DNA from: Clostridium thermosuccinogenes
Lineage (GTDB): Bacteria; Bacillota; Clostridia; Acetivibrionales; DSM-5807
Length of the DNA: 64,000 nt
Assembly: GCF_002896855.1 (NCBI RefSeq)
Contig: NZ_CP021850.1
Location: 4,241,665 to 4,305,664, forward strand
Reading direction: 5' to 3'
Shown: positions 43,517 to 53,387 of the stretch, piece by piece
Layout: each line of letters opens with the position of its first letter
How positions within the stretch are numbered: position 1 is the stretch's first letter
Made by a program: the position numbers and the translations under genes
The notes under the pieces: model-generated
Seen by the model: the letters and a program-made list of their open reading frames with translations, nothing else
The model's database searches: none
Told to the model about the DNA's origin: nothing

Positions 43517-45061
43517 TCAAAGGGCCGCTTTTACTTTTATAATTTCCTCTCCCAATTCGCTTAGTGCCCTGTTGATGACATTCAGGTATGCCTTAATGCT
43601 GGCTTCCATGATGTCGGTGCTTACCCCTCTTCCGATAAGCATCTTTCCATCTTTTGACGCTCTTACCGTAACCTCTCCTAAAGCGTCCTTTCCTTCGGTC
43701 ACCGCTTTAATGCTGTAATCCTGCAGATCAAGGTTAAACCCGACAGCCCGCTCCATGGCGTTGAAGGCTGCGTCGATGGGTCCGTCTCCGGTGGCTGCCT
43801 CAGTTATGACATCGCCATTCCTCCTGAGGCTCACCATGGCAGTTGAAATAACCTTGTTTCCGCTGCTTATCTGGAAGCTGTCCAGTTCAAAGAATTCCTG
43901 GATGCCCGGAGCCTTTTCCCTCACCAAAGCTTCAATATCCTGATCCAGGATGGTCTTCTTCTTGTCGGCCAGAATCTTGAAGTCATTGAAAGCCCTATTA
44001 AGCTCCTCCGGAGAGAGGTTGTATCCCAGCTCCTTGAGCCTTTCCTCAAAAGCATGCCTGCCGGACAGCTTGCCCAGCACCATTGTGTTCTGCTTGAGTC
44101 CTATGGACTCCGGTGTCATAATCTCGTAAGTGCTCTTTTCTGATAATACGCCATGCTGGTGAATACCTGATTCATGGGCAAAGGCATTGGCTCCAACAAT
44201 GGCCTTGTTGGGCTGCACATTAACTCCGGTCATGCTGCTTACCAACCTGCTGATGCTGTAAATCCGGGTAGTATCTATTCCATGGGTTATGTTGTTATAA
44301 TAATCCTTTCTTGTGCTTATGCCCATTATCAGTTCTTCCATGGCCGCATTTCCGGCTCTTTCACCCAGACCGTTAATGGTGCATTCCGCCTGGGTAGCGC
44401 CATTCATGATGGCCGCCAGCGTATTGGCAACCGCAAGGCCCAGGTCATTGTGGCAGTGCACGCTTATATCAACTTTATCGATATCCGGAACATTATTCTT
44501 AATGTTCTTGATGAGGTTTCCAAATTCCTCCGGTGTGGCATATCCCACCGTATCCGGTATATTTACCACTGTAGCACCGGCTTTAATCGCCTTATCTATA
44601 ACGCGGTAGAGAAATTCCACCCTGGTCCTGCTGGCATCCTCAGCGGAAAATTCCACATCACTGCAATAGCGTTTTGCGTAAGCCACCATGGTTTCAACCC
44701 TCTGCAGCACCTCTTCTTCCGTCATTCTAAGCTTATATTTCATGTGTATATCCGATGTGGCTAAAAAAGTGTGGATGCGGGGACTTTCAGCATTCTTCAC
44801 CGCTTCCCATGCCCTGTCGATGTCCTTTTCCAAAGCTCTGCTAAGGCTTGCCACTTTTACCCCTTTAACATTCTCTGCGATGGCCTTTACCGCCTCGAAA
44901 TCCCCGGGGGATGCGATAGCAAAACCGGCTTCAATAACATCGACCCCCATTTTTGCAAGTCTTTTCGCAATCTCCAGCTTTTCCTGGATATTGAGATTCA
45001 CTCCCGGGGTTTGCTCCCCGTCCCTCAATGTGGTATCGAAAATCTTAATCCTAACAGGCAT
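43517..45061 (-). CDS. leuA: 2-isopropylmalate synthase
   Basis: The enzyme commits 2-oxoisovalerate to leucine synthesis by condensation with acetyl-CoA. The 514-residue protein shows the family start IFDTTLRDGEQTPGVNLN, the metal-binding SVHCHNDLGLAVANTLA, GLGERAGNAAMEE, and GANAFAHESGIHQHGVL. The LeuA-dimer regulatory domain occupies about residues 380-510. The ATG at 45061 follows GGGAGG. It lies between ilvC and cimA in the branched-chain operon. Confidence 0.95.
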   Translation of the reverse strand: MPVRIKIFDTTLRDGEQTPGVNLNIQEKLEIAKRLAKMGVDVIEAGFAIASPGDFEAVKAIAENVKGVKVASLSRALEKDIDRAWEAVKNAESPRIHTFLATSDIHMKYKLRMTEEEVLQRVETMVAYAKRYCSDVEFSAEDASRTRVEFLYRVIDKAIKAGATVVNIPDTVGYATPEEFGNLIKNIKNNVPDIDKVDISVHCHNDLGLAVANTLAAIMNGATQAECTINGLGERAGNAAMEELIMGISTRKDYYNNITHGIDTTRIYSISRLVSSMTGVNVQPNKAIVGANAFAHESGIHQHGVLSEKSTYEIMTPESIGLKQNTMVLGKLSGRHAFEERLKELGYNLSPEELNRAFNDFKILADKKKTILDQDIEALVREKAPGIQEFFELDSFQISSGNKVISTAMVSLRRNGDVITEAATGDGPIDAAFNAMERAVGFNLDLQDYSIKAVTEGKDALGEVTVRASKDGKMLIGRGVSTDIMEASIKAYLNVINRALSELGEEIIKVKAAL

Positions 45062-45225
45062 ACATTCGACCTCCCATACTTCTTACTTCCGTCTTTCTTT
45101 TATCATCAATCCCATTACCGGCTCCGATGCAACGGTCAAGTTGCGAAAAAGCGCTTGCTAATCGGAACCGTGTTCTAACTTTAATCTCTGTTTATCAATC
45201 TCATATTCATAAATATCTATATATG

Positions 45226-45272
45226 GGGGACATACCGCCGCTTTAAAGGCAAGAGTTTTACGGAATGTCCCC
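45226..45272 (-). other. Hairpin between ilvC and leuA
   Basis: GGGGACAT and ATGTCCCC form an 8-bp stem reinforced by CCG/CGG around a ~25-nt loop in the 293-bp gap. It may separate ilvC and leuA expression. I see no gene in the gap. Confidence 0.5.
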
Positions 45273-45354
45273 TGTTTCTTCGGCAAATTATGCAATACGG
45301 TGATTACCACTCGCCAATTGCCGGTTTATGTAATAAGCTCACCTCTTCAGGTGA

Positions 45355-46870
<1,516 letters not shown>

Positions 46871-46902
46871 TTCTAAACCTCCAATCCTATAAAAATGCTT
46901 TG

Positions 46903-48531
46903 CTAAAGTGTGGGCTCATCGGGGTCCACAACACATTCCAGCAGGTACGCCCTGTCATCTTCGAACATCCTTTTAAGAGCCATCGTCACTTCTTTATTGC
47001 AGGTTATGCGCTCTGCCTTAATTCCATAGGCATCCACGAGCTTCACAAAGTCCGGATTTTCATCCAGAAACACCTGGGAATAACGGCCGCAGTATTTATT
47101 CTTCTGCAGTTCCCGAACCATGCCAAGGCGGGAGTTGTTAAAAATGATTATTTTTACGCCCAGCTTATTCTGTTTTATGGTTCCCAGCTCCTGCAAGGAC
47201 ATCTGAAAGCTGCCGTCACCGCCGATCACAACAACCTTTGATTCGGGCTTTCCGATTTTGGCTCCCACCGCAGCAGGCAACCCATATCCCATGGTTCCCA
47301 TACCTCCTGAAGATATGAAAGTCCTCGGCTTTTTTACCTTCAGGCAGTTAGCCGCCCATATCTGGTTCTGGCCTACTTCGGTGGTTACGATATCATCACA
47401 GCCCATCATATCCGACAGGAGGGAGATCACATACTGAGGCTTTACAAAGCTTTGTCCCATGCTTTCATCATAGCGGGAAAAATGCTTTTCCTTTATCTGC
47501 GTTATAGTTTCCACCCATTGGTCCACTTCGCCTCTTTCAATAATCCCCAGCAGTTGCCTGAGAATAGTTTTGACATCTCCCACCACGGGGATGGAAACCC
47601 CTACATTTTTTCCTATTTCTGCAGGATCAATATCTATGTGGACAATCTTTGCCTTCTCGGCTATTTTATTCACCTTAGCCATTGCCCGGTCGCCGACCCT
47701 CGCCCCCATGATGATCACAAGATCCGCATGATGAACGGCATAATTGGCAGCATAAACTCCGTGGGACCCAAGCATTCCGACATTAAGCCGGTGATCCGAA
47801 GGGATTGAGCCTATCCCCATAAGCGTCGTAGCAACTGGAATATCGCACTTTTCCACCAATTCCACCAGTTCCTCCGACGCATTGCTGCTGATTATCCCTC
47901 CACCGGCGCAGATAACCGGACATTTTGCTGTTCTTACAGCTTCCGCAATCCTTTTTATCTGCATCATGTGTCCTTCATATGTAGGCTTGTAGCCTCTAAT
48001 ATTTACGGATTCGGGATATTCAAAATCCAGTTCCGCGTTCTGCACATCCACGGGTATATCAATAAGCACAGGCCCGGGCCTGCCGGTAGAAGCTATATGA
48101 AAAGCCTCCTTGATCACTTTGGGTAGCTCGCAGGCATCCTTTACAAGGTAGCTGTGCTTGCAAAACGGTGCCGTAGCCCCGGTTATGTCGGCCTCCTGAA
48201 AAACATCCCTGCCTATGGCGTCTGTCGACACCTGACCGGTGATAGCTACAATCGGTATGGAATCCATATATGCCGTGGCAATGCCGGTTATAAGATTAGT
48301 GGCTCCAGGGCCTGATGTAGCTACGCACACGCCGGTTTTGCCGGTCACCCGCGCGTATCCGCTGGCAGCATGGGCTGCACCTTGCTCATGCCTCGTAAGT
48401 ACATGACGAATTTTTGAGTCCAGGAGTGCATCATAAAAAGGACATATAGCTGCTCCCGGGTATCCGAATATGACATCCACCTTTTCCATTTCCAATGCTT
48501 TTATAATCGCCTGAGCACCTGTCAGCTTCAT
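46903..48531 (-). CDS. ilvB: Acetolactate synthase large (catalytic) subunit
   Basis: This thiamine-diphosphate enzyme makes acetolactate and acetohydroxybutyrate. The protein of about 542 residues shows GYPGAAICPFYDALLD with the catalytic Glu-containing region after it (RHEQGAAHAASGYARVTG), the central FAD-type domain, and the ThDP motif VVIGGDGSFQMSLQELGTIK to IIFNNSRLGMV. I place the start at the ATG at 48531 (MKLTGAQ), as in relatives, with AAGGG 9-10 nt before it; an in-frame ATG at 48540 is possible. It is the first gene after the leucine T-box. Confidence 0.94.
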   Translation of the reverse strand: MKLTGAQAIIKALEMEKVDVIFGYPGAAICPFYDALLDSKIRHVLTRHEQGAAHAASGYARVTGKTGVCVATSGPGATNLITGIATAYMDSIPIVAITGQVSTDAIGRDVFQEADITGATAPFCKHSYLVKDACELPKVIKEAFHIASTGRPGPVLIDIPVDVQNAELDFEYPESVNIRGYKPTYEGHMMQIKRIAEAVRTAKCPVICAGGGIISSNASEELVELVEKCDIPVATTLMGIGSIPSDHRLNVGMLGSHGVYAANYAVHHADLVIIMGARVGDRAMAKVNKIAEKAKIVHIDIDPAEIGKNVGVSIPVVGDVKTILRQLLGIIERGEVDQWVETITQIKEKHFSRYDESMGQSFVKPQYVISLLSDMMGCDDIVTTEVGQNQIWAANCLKVKKPRTFISSGGMGTMGYGLPAAVGAKIGKPESKVVVIGGDGSFQMSLQELGTIKQNKLGVKIIIFNNSRLGMVRELQKNKYCGRYSQVFLDENPDFVKLVDAYGIKAERITCNKEVTMALKRMFEDDRAYLLECVVDPDEPTL

Positions 48532-48578
48532 TTCCACCATCCCTTACACCATTGACTGTCAATCTTGCCCGTCTGTAT

Positions 48579-48905
48579 GAAAAACCCCTTCGCTTCCTGC
48601 TAAAGCTAATCAGCAGGGACGAAGGGGAATAATATCCTACGTGGTACCACCCTAATTTCAGCGCACCATCGCCGGTACGCCCTCAAAAAGTACAGCCAAG
48701 ACATACCATATTATGCCTGTAGTCTTGAACAATACTTAAACCTTAACGCAGTTAACGTCGCTGCCTACTTAACCTAAAAGGGGGAGTAATGTTCAGCAGC
48801 GAAGCTCCGGAACGAGTTATACATACAGCCAGCGTGCCGGTTCGCACCACCCACCGGCTCTCTTGAACACCTAAGCCGCATCTTTATTCCTTCATGGCCT
48901 TTACA
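48579..48905 (-). promoter_or_regulatory. T-box riboswitch, leucine-type, before ilvB
   Basis: The minus strand carries AATTAGGGTGGTACCACG (48640-48658) and a terminator CCCCTTCGT.../...GCGAAGGGG with TTTTT (48579-48627). Stem I has AGAGAGCCGGTGGGTGGTGC. The likely specifier is CTC (48814-48816), a leucine codon, followed after 5 nt by GGAGC, the same spacing as in the thrS T-box. Uncharged tRNA-Leu should switch on the ilv-leu-cimA operon. Confidence 0.92.
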
Positions 48906-48935
48906 GATATTTTTGTTTAAATATAATTGTTATTA

Positions 48936-48964
48936 ATTCTATCAATCGCATATTGGTATGTCAA
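48936..48964 (-). promoter_or_regulatory. Sigma-A promoter of the ilv-leu operon
   Basis: TTGACA (48964-48959) and TAGAAT (48941-48936) are 17 bp apart, directly upstream of the T-box leader. Confidence 0.8.
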
Positions 48965-49019
48965 CACGTTTTTTTACTGTTATAATATTGAATTTTTACG
49001 TTTTATTTTTTTCTTGAAG

Positions 49020-49310
49020 TCACAAAAAGACCTTGCTGTCTGTCTTTCCTTCTATCTTCCCTATTCCATAACCATAACAAAAAGACTGGTACATGCTGTT
49101 TATGATGAGTTTCCTAAGAAGAGTCCTCTCCTCCTTATCAAGCCCTTTATCCGTCACCATTATGAAATCCTTGGTTCTCTCATCAGCTATCAGCTTTATG
49201 GCTTCCCGGGTACCGGACAGGTCGTTCTCCAGCTTCTCTCTAGCTTGTCTCAGATATTCCTTTATAGTTTTTTCAAATTGGTTAGTGCTGTACTCATTTA
49301 TGCTACCCAT
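49020..49310 (-). CDS. Hypothetical protein, 96 residues
   Basis: The protein is mostly helical and charged (FEKTIKEYLRQAREKLENDL, KLIADERTKDFIMVTDKGLD) and ends IGKIEGKTDSKVFL. There is no signal or membrane segment. The ATG at 49310 follows GGAGG by 9 nt; a longer frame upstream lacks a site. It is a single gene upstream of the ilv promoter. I do not recognise the family. Confidence 0.65.
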   Translation of the reverse strand: MGSINEYSTNQFEKTIKEYLRQAREKLENDLSGTREAIKLIADERTKDFIMVTDKGLDKEERTLLRKLIINSMYQSFCYGYGIGKIEGKTDSKVFL

Positions 49311-49531
49311 TTCTAATACCTCCGGAATATTATATGTATAAAAGTATCGACTAACATTCAGATAAATTGTCTCCATTTTATACATATATTATTATTGCCC
49401 GGAGGCAAAGAGTTACACTTCTGTGACATTTATCCGGCATGCGCCATGCATGCGCACATTCTAAATGCCAGGTGCCGGCCATAAGCCCCCTTATCACCGA
49501 AACGGTGCAAAGATGTTTTAGAATATAGATT

Positions 49532-50689
49532 TCAGCGTGTTACCAGTCCATCCTTTATCTTGGCAGCCAGGCGTATCTGCACGGTTTCTGTCTTGCCCTT
49601 TGATAAGTGGGTCACATTTATTATGTCGCCAGGCTTCTTGGAGTAAATGTAGCATCTCAAATCCATCATAGTATCCATCTTTCTGCCATCGACACTGGTA
49701 ATTATGCATCCTTCCTTTATTCCACTTTTATAGGCAGGCCCGGCTTTATCCACCTGAACCACATAAATGCCGCTGTCCAGTTTATAGTTGTTATCCATAT
49801 AGGTTATCGCCTCCCGGTCATAGGCAAATATCCCCATATATGGCTCATTAAACTCTCCATTCTCAATCAACTGCGCCAATATCGGCTTGGCTACGTTTAT
49901 CGGCACTGCAAACCCGATAGCTTCGGCAGACGTAACCTTAACGGTATTTATGCCTATAACCTCCCCCTTGGAATTCAGCAGGGGCCCTCCGCTGTTACCG
50001 GGATTTATGCTGGCATCCGTCTGAATAAGGTCTTCCATATAGTTGTTATCGATTTCTATCGTCCTGTTCAAAGCGCTGATGATGCCTGAAGTGACAGTCC
50101 TTTGAAATTGAAGCCCCAGGGGGTTTCCTATAGCTATCGCAGTTTCCCCTACCTGCACATTGTCCGAATCCCCAAGCTTTATGGTCGGCAGGTCCTTTTG
50201 GTCTATCTTGACTATGGCCAGATCCAGCACAGGGTCGGACCATACGGTGGTACCATCAATATTTCTGCCGTCTATAAGGGAAATAACAATCCTCTTGTTT
50301 TTTCCACCGGCCACATGATGGTTTGTAAGAATATAACCATCCGATGTCACAATAACTCCCGAGCCGATGTTCCAATTTTCTGCGGTATTCCGTTCATAGA
50401 TGGAATTGCTGTCCACTTTCAGCACAGAGACCCCTACCACCCCAGGAGTAGCCGTTTTTGCTACGGCAGCCACCACAGACTCTGAAGCAGCGGGCACTTC
50501 CACCGCAATTTGCTGTGGGGCGGGCAAATTATTTATATCCTGCTCAATCTGTGGACTTCCCGGAGTAGTTAAATACCTCTGTGCCAGGAGCATTCCTGCA
50601 TAGAGCATCACGATTCCCACTCCCAGGGAAGTTATCAGCGCCGTTATGAATATTTTGAAAAAGCCGCCTCTTTTTCTTTCTTCAAACAT
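49532..50689 (-). CDS. HtrA/DegP-like serine protease with PDZ domain
   Basis: This membrane-anchored S1C protease handles misfolded envelope proteins. The 385 residues have an N-terminal transmembrane helix (FITALITSLGVGIVMLYAGM), a trypsin-like domain with the triad in ILTNHHVAGG (His), VLDLAIVKI (Asp) and NPGNSGGPLL (Ser), and one PDZ domain at about residues 295-375. The ATG at 50689 follows AAGGGTG. Its neighbours suggest no operon. Confidence 0.93.
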   Translation of the reverse strand: MFEERKRGGFFKIFITALITSLGVGIVMLYAGMLLAQRYLTTPGSPQIEQDINNLPAPQQIAVEVPAASESVVAAVAKTATPGVVGVSVLKVDSNSIYERNTAENWNIGSGVIVTSDGYILTNHHVAGGKNKRIVISLIDGRNIDGTTVWSDPVLDLAIVKIDQKDLPTIKLGDSDNVQVGETAIAIGNPLGLQFQRTVTSGIISALNRTIEIDNNYMEDLIQTDASINPGNSGGPLLNSKGEVIGINTVKVTSAEAIGFAVPINVAKPILAQLIENGEFNEPYMGIFAYDREAITYMDNNYKLDSGIYVVQVDKAGPAYKSGIKEGCIITSVDGRKMDTMMDLRCYIYSKKPGDIINVTHLSKGKTETVQIRLAAKIKDGLVTR

Positions 50690-50993
50690 TTAATCACCCT
50701 TATCCACAAGTTTTGACTTTATTGTGTTAGTATTATCTGTAGAACAAAAAAAAGAATACACGGCCCAGCCTAAGCGCTGGAAATCAAACCGCATATCCTT
50801 TTTCACATCATCGACTTGACTTAACAAAACAAAAATTTTGATATTTTAAAGTAAGAATCTACCGCAAAACAGTAAAGTGCAATTATATTGCACAACAAGA
50901 GTATTTGCCCCGCCAAAGGCAAGGCATTGATTGCGAAGGCTGAAACGGCAGCCGTTTTTTTATCTTCCGGATTCAACTCATTTCTGACAGCCT
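50690..50993. other. Intergenic region with perfect palindrome and orphan terminator-like hairpin
   Basis: GTGCAATTATATTGCAC at 50877-50893 is a perfect palindrome. At about 50939-50961 the plus strand shows GGCTG-AAACGG-CAGCC followed by GTTTTTTT, although no plus-strand gene ends here. Otherwise I see only the upstream region of the HtrA gene. Confidence 0.5.
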
Positions 50994-51212
50994 TTATTGC
51001 TCCAATCCGGACTTTAATATCTTTTTAACGCTTTTTTCAAACTTGGTTCTGGGCAGCATTACCTGGTGCTGACATCCCAGGCACTTTATTCTGAAATCGG
51101 CTCCTGTCCTTGTGACTTCCCATTGCTTGCTCCCACAAGGATGGAGCTTTTTGAGCTCGACGATATCACCGATGCAAAATTTATCTGCCACCTGCATCAC
51201 CCCCGTCATCAT
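50994..51212 (-). CDS. DUF951 family small zinc-ribbon-like protein
   Basis: The protein of about 72 residues matches DUF951: FCIGDIVELKKLHPCGSKQW, then TRTGADFRIKCLGCQHQVML and a basic tail. Cys pairs in HPCG and KCLGCQH suggest a metal site. In other Firmicutes this gene lies near mscS or ychF close to the replication origin; its function is unknown. Several starts are possible (51224, 51212, 51209, 51197); I take 51212, and none has an ideal ribosome binding site. It follows mscS by 30 bp. Confidence 0.85.
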   Translation of the reverse strand: MMTGVMQVADKFCIGDIVELKKLHPCGSKQWEVTRTGADFRIKCLGCQHQVMLPRTKFEKSVKKILKSGLEQ

Positions 51213-51242
51213 TTTTCCCGTCAATAGCGACTCTGGATTTAT

Positions 51243-52061
51243 CTAGAATTGCAAACCCTGCTTTTCAAATTCTTCCTTTACAAGCTTCCTTATCCTTCTT
51301 TCCACTTCCCACTGCTCATTGGGCAAGGTTTTGGCAATTACCCTCATAACCATCCCGGATTTGTCCATGTTGGTAATCCCCAGCAGTTTGGGCTCCTCCG
51401 TAAAGATATCAAACTGGCTTTTCACCATGCGGCACACATTGTTTACCGCATCAAAGGCTTTGTTTATATCGCTGCTGTAAGCAACGGGAATATCCACAAT
51501 AACAGCCTTGTTTCCCCTGGTATGGTTAATCACCTTTTTTATTTGACTGTTAGGTATGATATAAAGGTCTCCGTTGGTATTGCGCAGCCTGGTGACTCTT
51601 AATTCCATCTGTTCAACAGTGCCGGTCAGGCTGTCAACGGTTATCGTGTCTCCTACACCGTACTGATCTTCCATTACAATGAAAAATCCGGATATCACAT
51701 CCGATATAAGGCTCTGGGCGCCCAAGCCTATCGCAACACCGCCTATACCGGCAGTTGCCAGCACCGACTTCATACCGAGCCTGTCGGATAGTATGATAAC
51801 TCCTGCCAATATGTATACCGCATATTTGAAAATACTTATAACCAGAGTGGTAATTGTATCTATCTTTTTTTCTCCGGCGTTATATTTAAAAGCCTTTTGC
51901 TTCTCAAAAAATTTCCTGATCAGAAATCCACCTATTCTTACTATAACAATGGAAGCCAGTATTATCAGTATTATGCTCAGGAAATTCGCCAGAGCATTAA
52001 ATATTCTGGTCCCCAATATATCCGTTAATTTGCCGGTAATCTCTTCCAAGCTGGAATTCAT
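51243..52061 (-). CDS. Small-conductance mechanosensitive channel (MscS family)
   Basis: The 272-residue inner-membrane channel releases solutes on osmotic downshock. It has three N-terminal helices, with TM3 in SVLATAGIGGVAIGLGAQ and SLISDVISGFFIVMEDQYGV, then the MscS beta domain (GDTITVDSLTGTVEQMELRV, NTNGDLYIIPNSQI) and the alpha/beta C-terminal domain. I chose the ATG at 52061 because GGAGG lies 5 nt before it; the ATG at 52073 overlaps that site. It is in line with DUF951. Confidence 0.93.
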   Translation of the reverse strand: MNSSLEEITGKLTDILGTRIFNALANFLSIILIILASIVIVRIGGFLIRKFFEKQKAFKYNAGEKKIDTITTLVISIFKYAVYILAGVIILSDRLGMKSVLATAGIGGVAIGLGAQSLISDVISGFFIVMEDQYGVGDTITVDSLTGTVEQMELRVTRLRNTNGDLYIIPNSQIKKVINHTRGNKAVIVDIPVAYSSDINKAFDAVNNVCRMVKSQFDIFTEEPKLLGITNMDKSGMVMRVIAKTLPNEQWEVERRIRKLVKEEFEKQGLQF

Positions 52062-52236
52062 TGGCTCCTCCATCTACAAATTATTAAAATTTCAGCCTTA
52101 GTATAGAAAAACGACTCCTGCCCCTGTCTCCCGGGAGAAAATCCCCCTGATAAACATCAGCTGCACATCCCTGCAGCCTTTATTTCACTTGGCAGATTGG
52201 TGCCGTTTGCATATATTTTAACATAATATGCGGAAA

Positions 52237-52956
52237 TTATCCAGTTTCCGATGCCTGCCGGACAAACTCACGGAACAGCTCCAGATGTAAATCGTTCTTT
52301 TCCCACATCACCTCCGGATGCCATTGCACACCTACTGCGAAGGGATGTCCTTCATATTCTATGGACTCCACCATCCCGTCGGAGGTTCTTGAGGTGACTC
52401 TAAATCCCGATGCCACATCTTTTACCGCCTGATGGTGAAAGGAGTTGACATCGGCCTTTTCTTTCATGAATGCCCTCCACACCTTTGTTCCTTCCTCAAT
52501 AAATATTTCGTGGGTGGGATACCACTTGGGAGCATCCTGGGAATGCTTCAACACACGCCTATCCCTGTTCTGTGAAGATATGTCCTGGTACAGGGTTCCC
52601 CCCAAGGCCACATTCATAACCTGAATTCCTCTGCATATGCCAAAAACAGGTTTACCAAGCTCTATGGCCCTTTTTGCTATATATATCTCCATAGAATCTC
52701 TGAGAGGAGATATCTCTCCATTGCAAGGCAGATTTTCTTCTCCAAAACGCCGGGCATCCATATCCGGACCACCGCACAGAAGAAAACCGCCGCAAATGCC
52801 GAAAAATTCCTCCAGCACCGCTTCTTCATCAGTTAACGGCAATATTGACGGTAACCCGCCGGCTTTAATTATGCCGTTATAATATCCATCTTTAACAAAA
52901 ATCTTTTCGCCTTTTTCATCATATCCGGGCGTTATTCCTATTATAGGCCTCGCCAT
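52237..52956 (-). CDS. Class-I glutamine amidotransferase-like hydrolase (peptidase C26)
   Basis: The 239-residue protein belongs to the gamma-glutamyl-gamma-aminobutyrate hydrolase (PuuD-like) family, which cleaves gamma-glutamyl amides. The nucleophile Cys is in GKPVFGICRGIQVMNVALGG, and the His-Glu pair is in VGVQWHPEVMW. The N-terminal GITPGYDEKG and GGFLLCGGPDMDARRFG fit. The ATG at 52956 follows GGGGGTGA. It stands alone; the substrate is not known. Confidence 0.9.
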   Translation of the reverse strand: MARPIIGITPGYDEKGEKIFVKDGYYNGIIKAGGLPSILPLTDEEAVLEEFFGICGGFLLCGGPDMDARRFGEENLPCNGEISPLRDSMEIYIAKRAIELGKPVFGICRGIQVMNVALGGTLYQDISSQNRDRRVLKHSQDAPKWYPTHEIFIEEGTKVWRAFMKEKADVNSFHHQAVKDVASGFRVTSRTSDGMVESIEYEGHPFAVGVQWHPEVMWEKNDLHLELFREFVRQASETG

Positions 52957-53047
52957 ACACCTTCACCCCCTATATAGTAAAAAGAAGCTCTTTAATCATG
53001 AGCCTCTTTTTATCCCTGATAAAAAACTACTGTTTTAATAAAACCAT

Positions 53048-53206
53048 TTATTGCTTTTCAAACATGTCCTTACCCACACCACATAACGGGCAAACCCAAT
53101 CCTCCGGAAGATCTTCAAAAGCTGTTCCTGGTGCTATACCTGCGTCAGGATCTCCTACCTCCGGGTCATATATGTACCCACATGCTGTACATACATACTT
53201 ATCCAT
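53048..53206 (-). CDS. Rubredoxin
   Basis: The 52-residue electron carrier binds one Fe with four Cys, in [18 protein letters not shown] and [13 protein letters not shown]. It probably supplies electrons for oxygen or peroxide detoxification or other anaerobic redox enzymes. The ATG at 53206 follows AAGGAG by 9 nt, so the longer frame upstream is not used. It is a single gene. Confidence 0.96.
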   Translation of the reverse strand: MDKYVCTACGYIYDPEVGDPDAGIAPGTAFEDLPEDWVCPLCGVGKDMFEKQ

Positions 53207-53387
53207 TACTATCAGCTCCTTTTCATTCATTTGCTCTGCTGCTCTGTTCGCCGAAACAGGCAGAAAAGTAATTTTTATTTACTAATGTGTATATTACCCA
53301 ATTTATTATATCGTATAACATGAATCTGATGAACCTTGTTCATTAATATTTATTTTATATCTTTTGATATGCTCTTATTTTCCCTAA

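Noticed and set aside
41024-45225. Shared ATAAATATCTATAT string near 41027 and 45209
   Set aside because: It is short and AT-rich, and could match by chance.
49440-49520. GCATGC-rich palindromes and a CACCG/CGGTG hairpin after htrA
   Set aside because: The stems are short and lack U-tracts, so no terminator or element is claimed.
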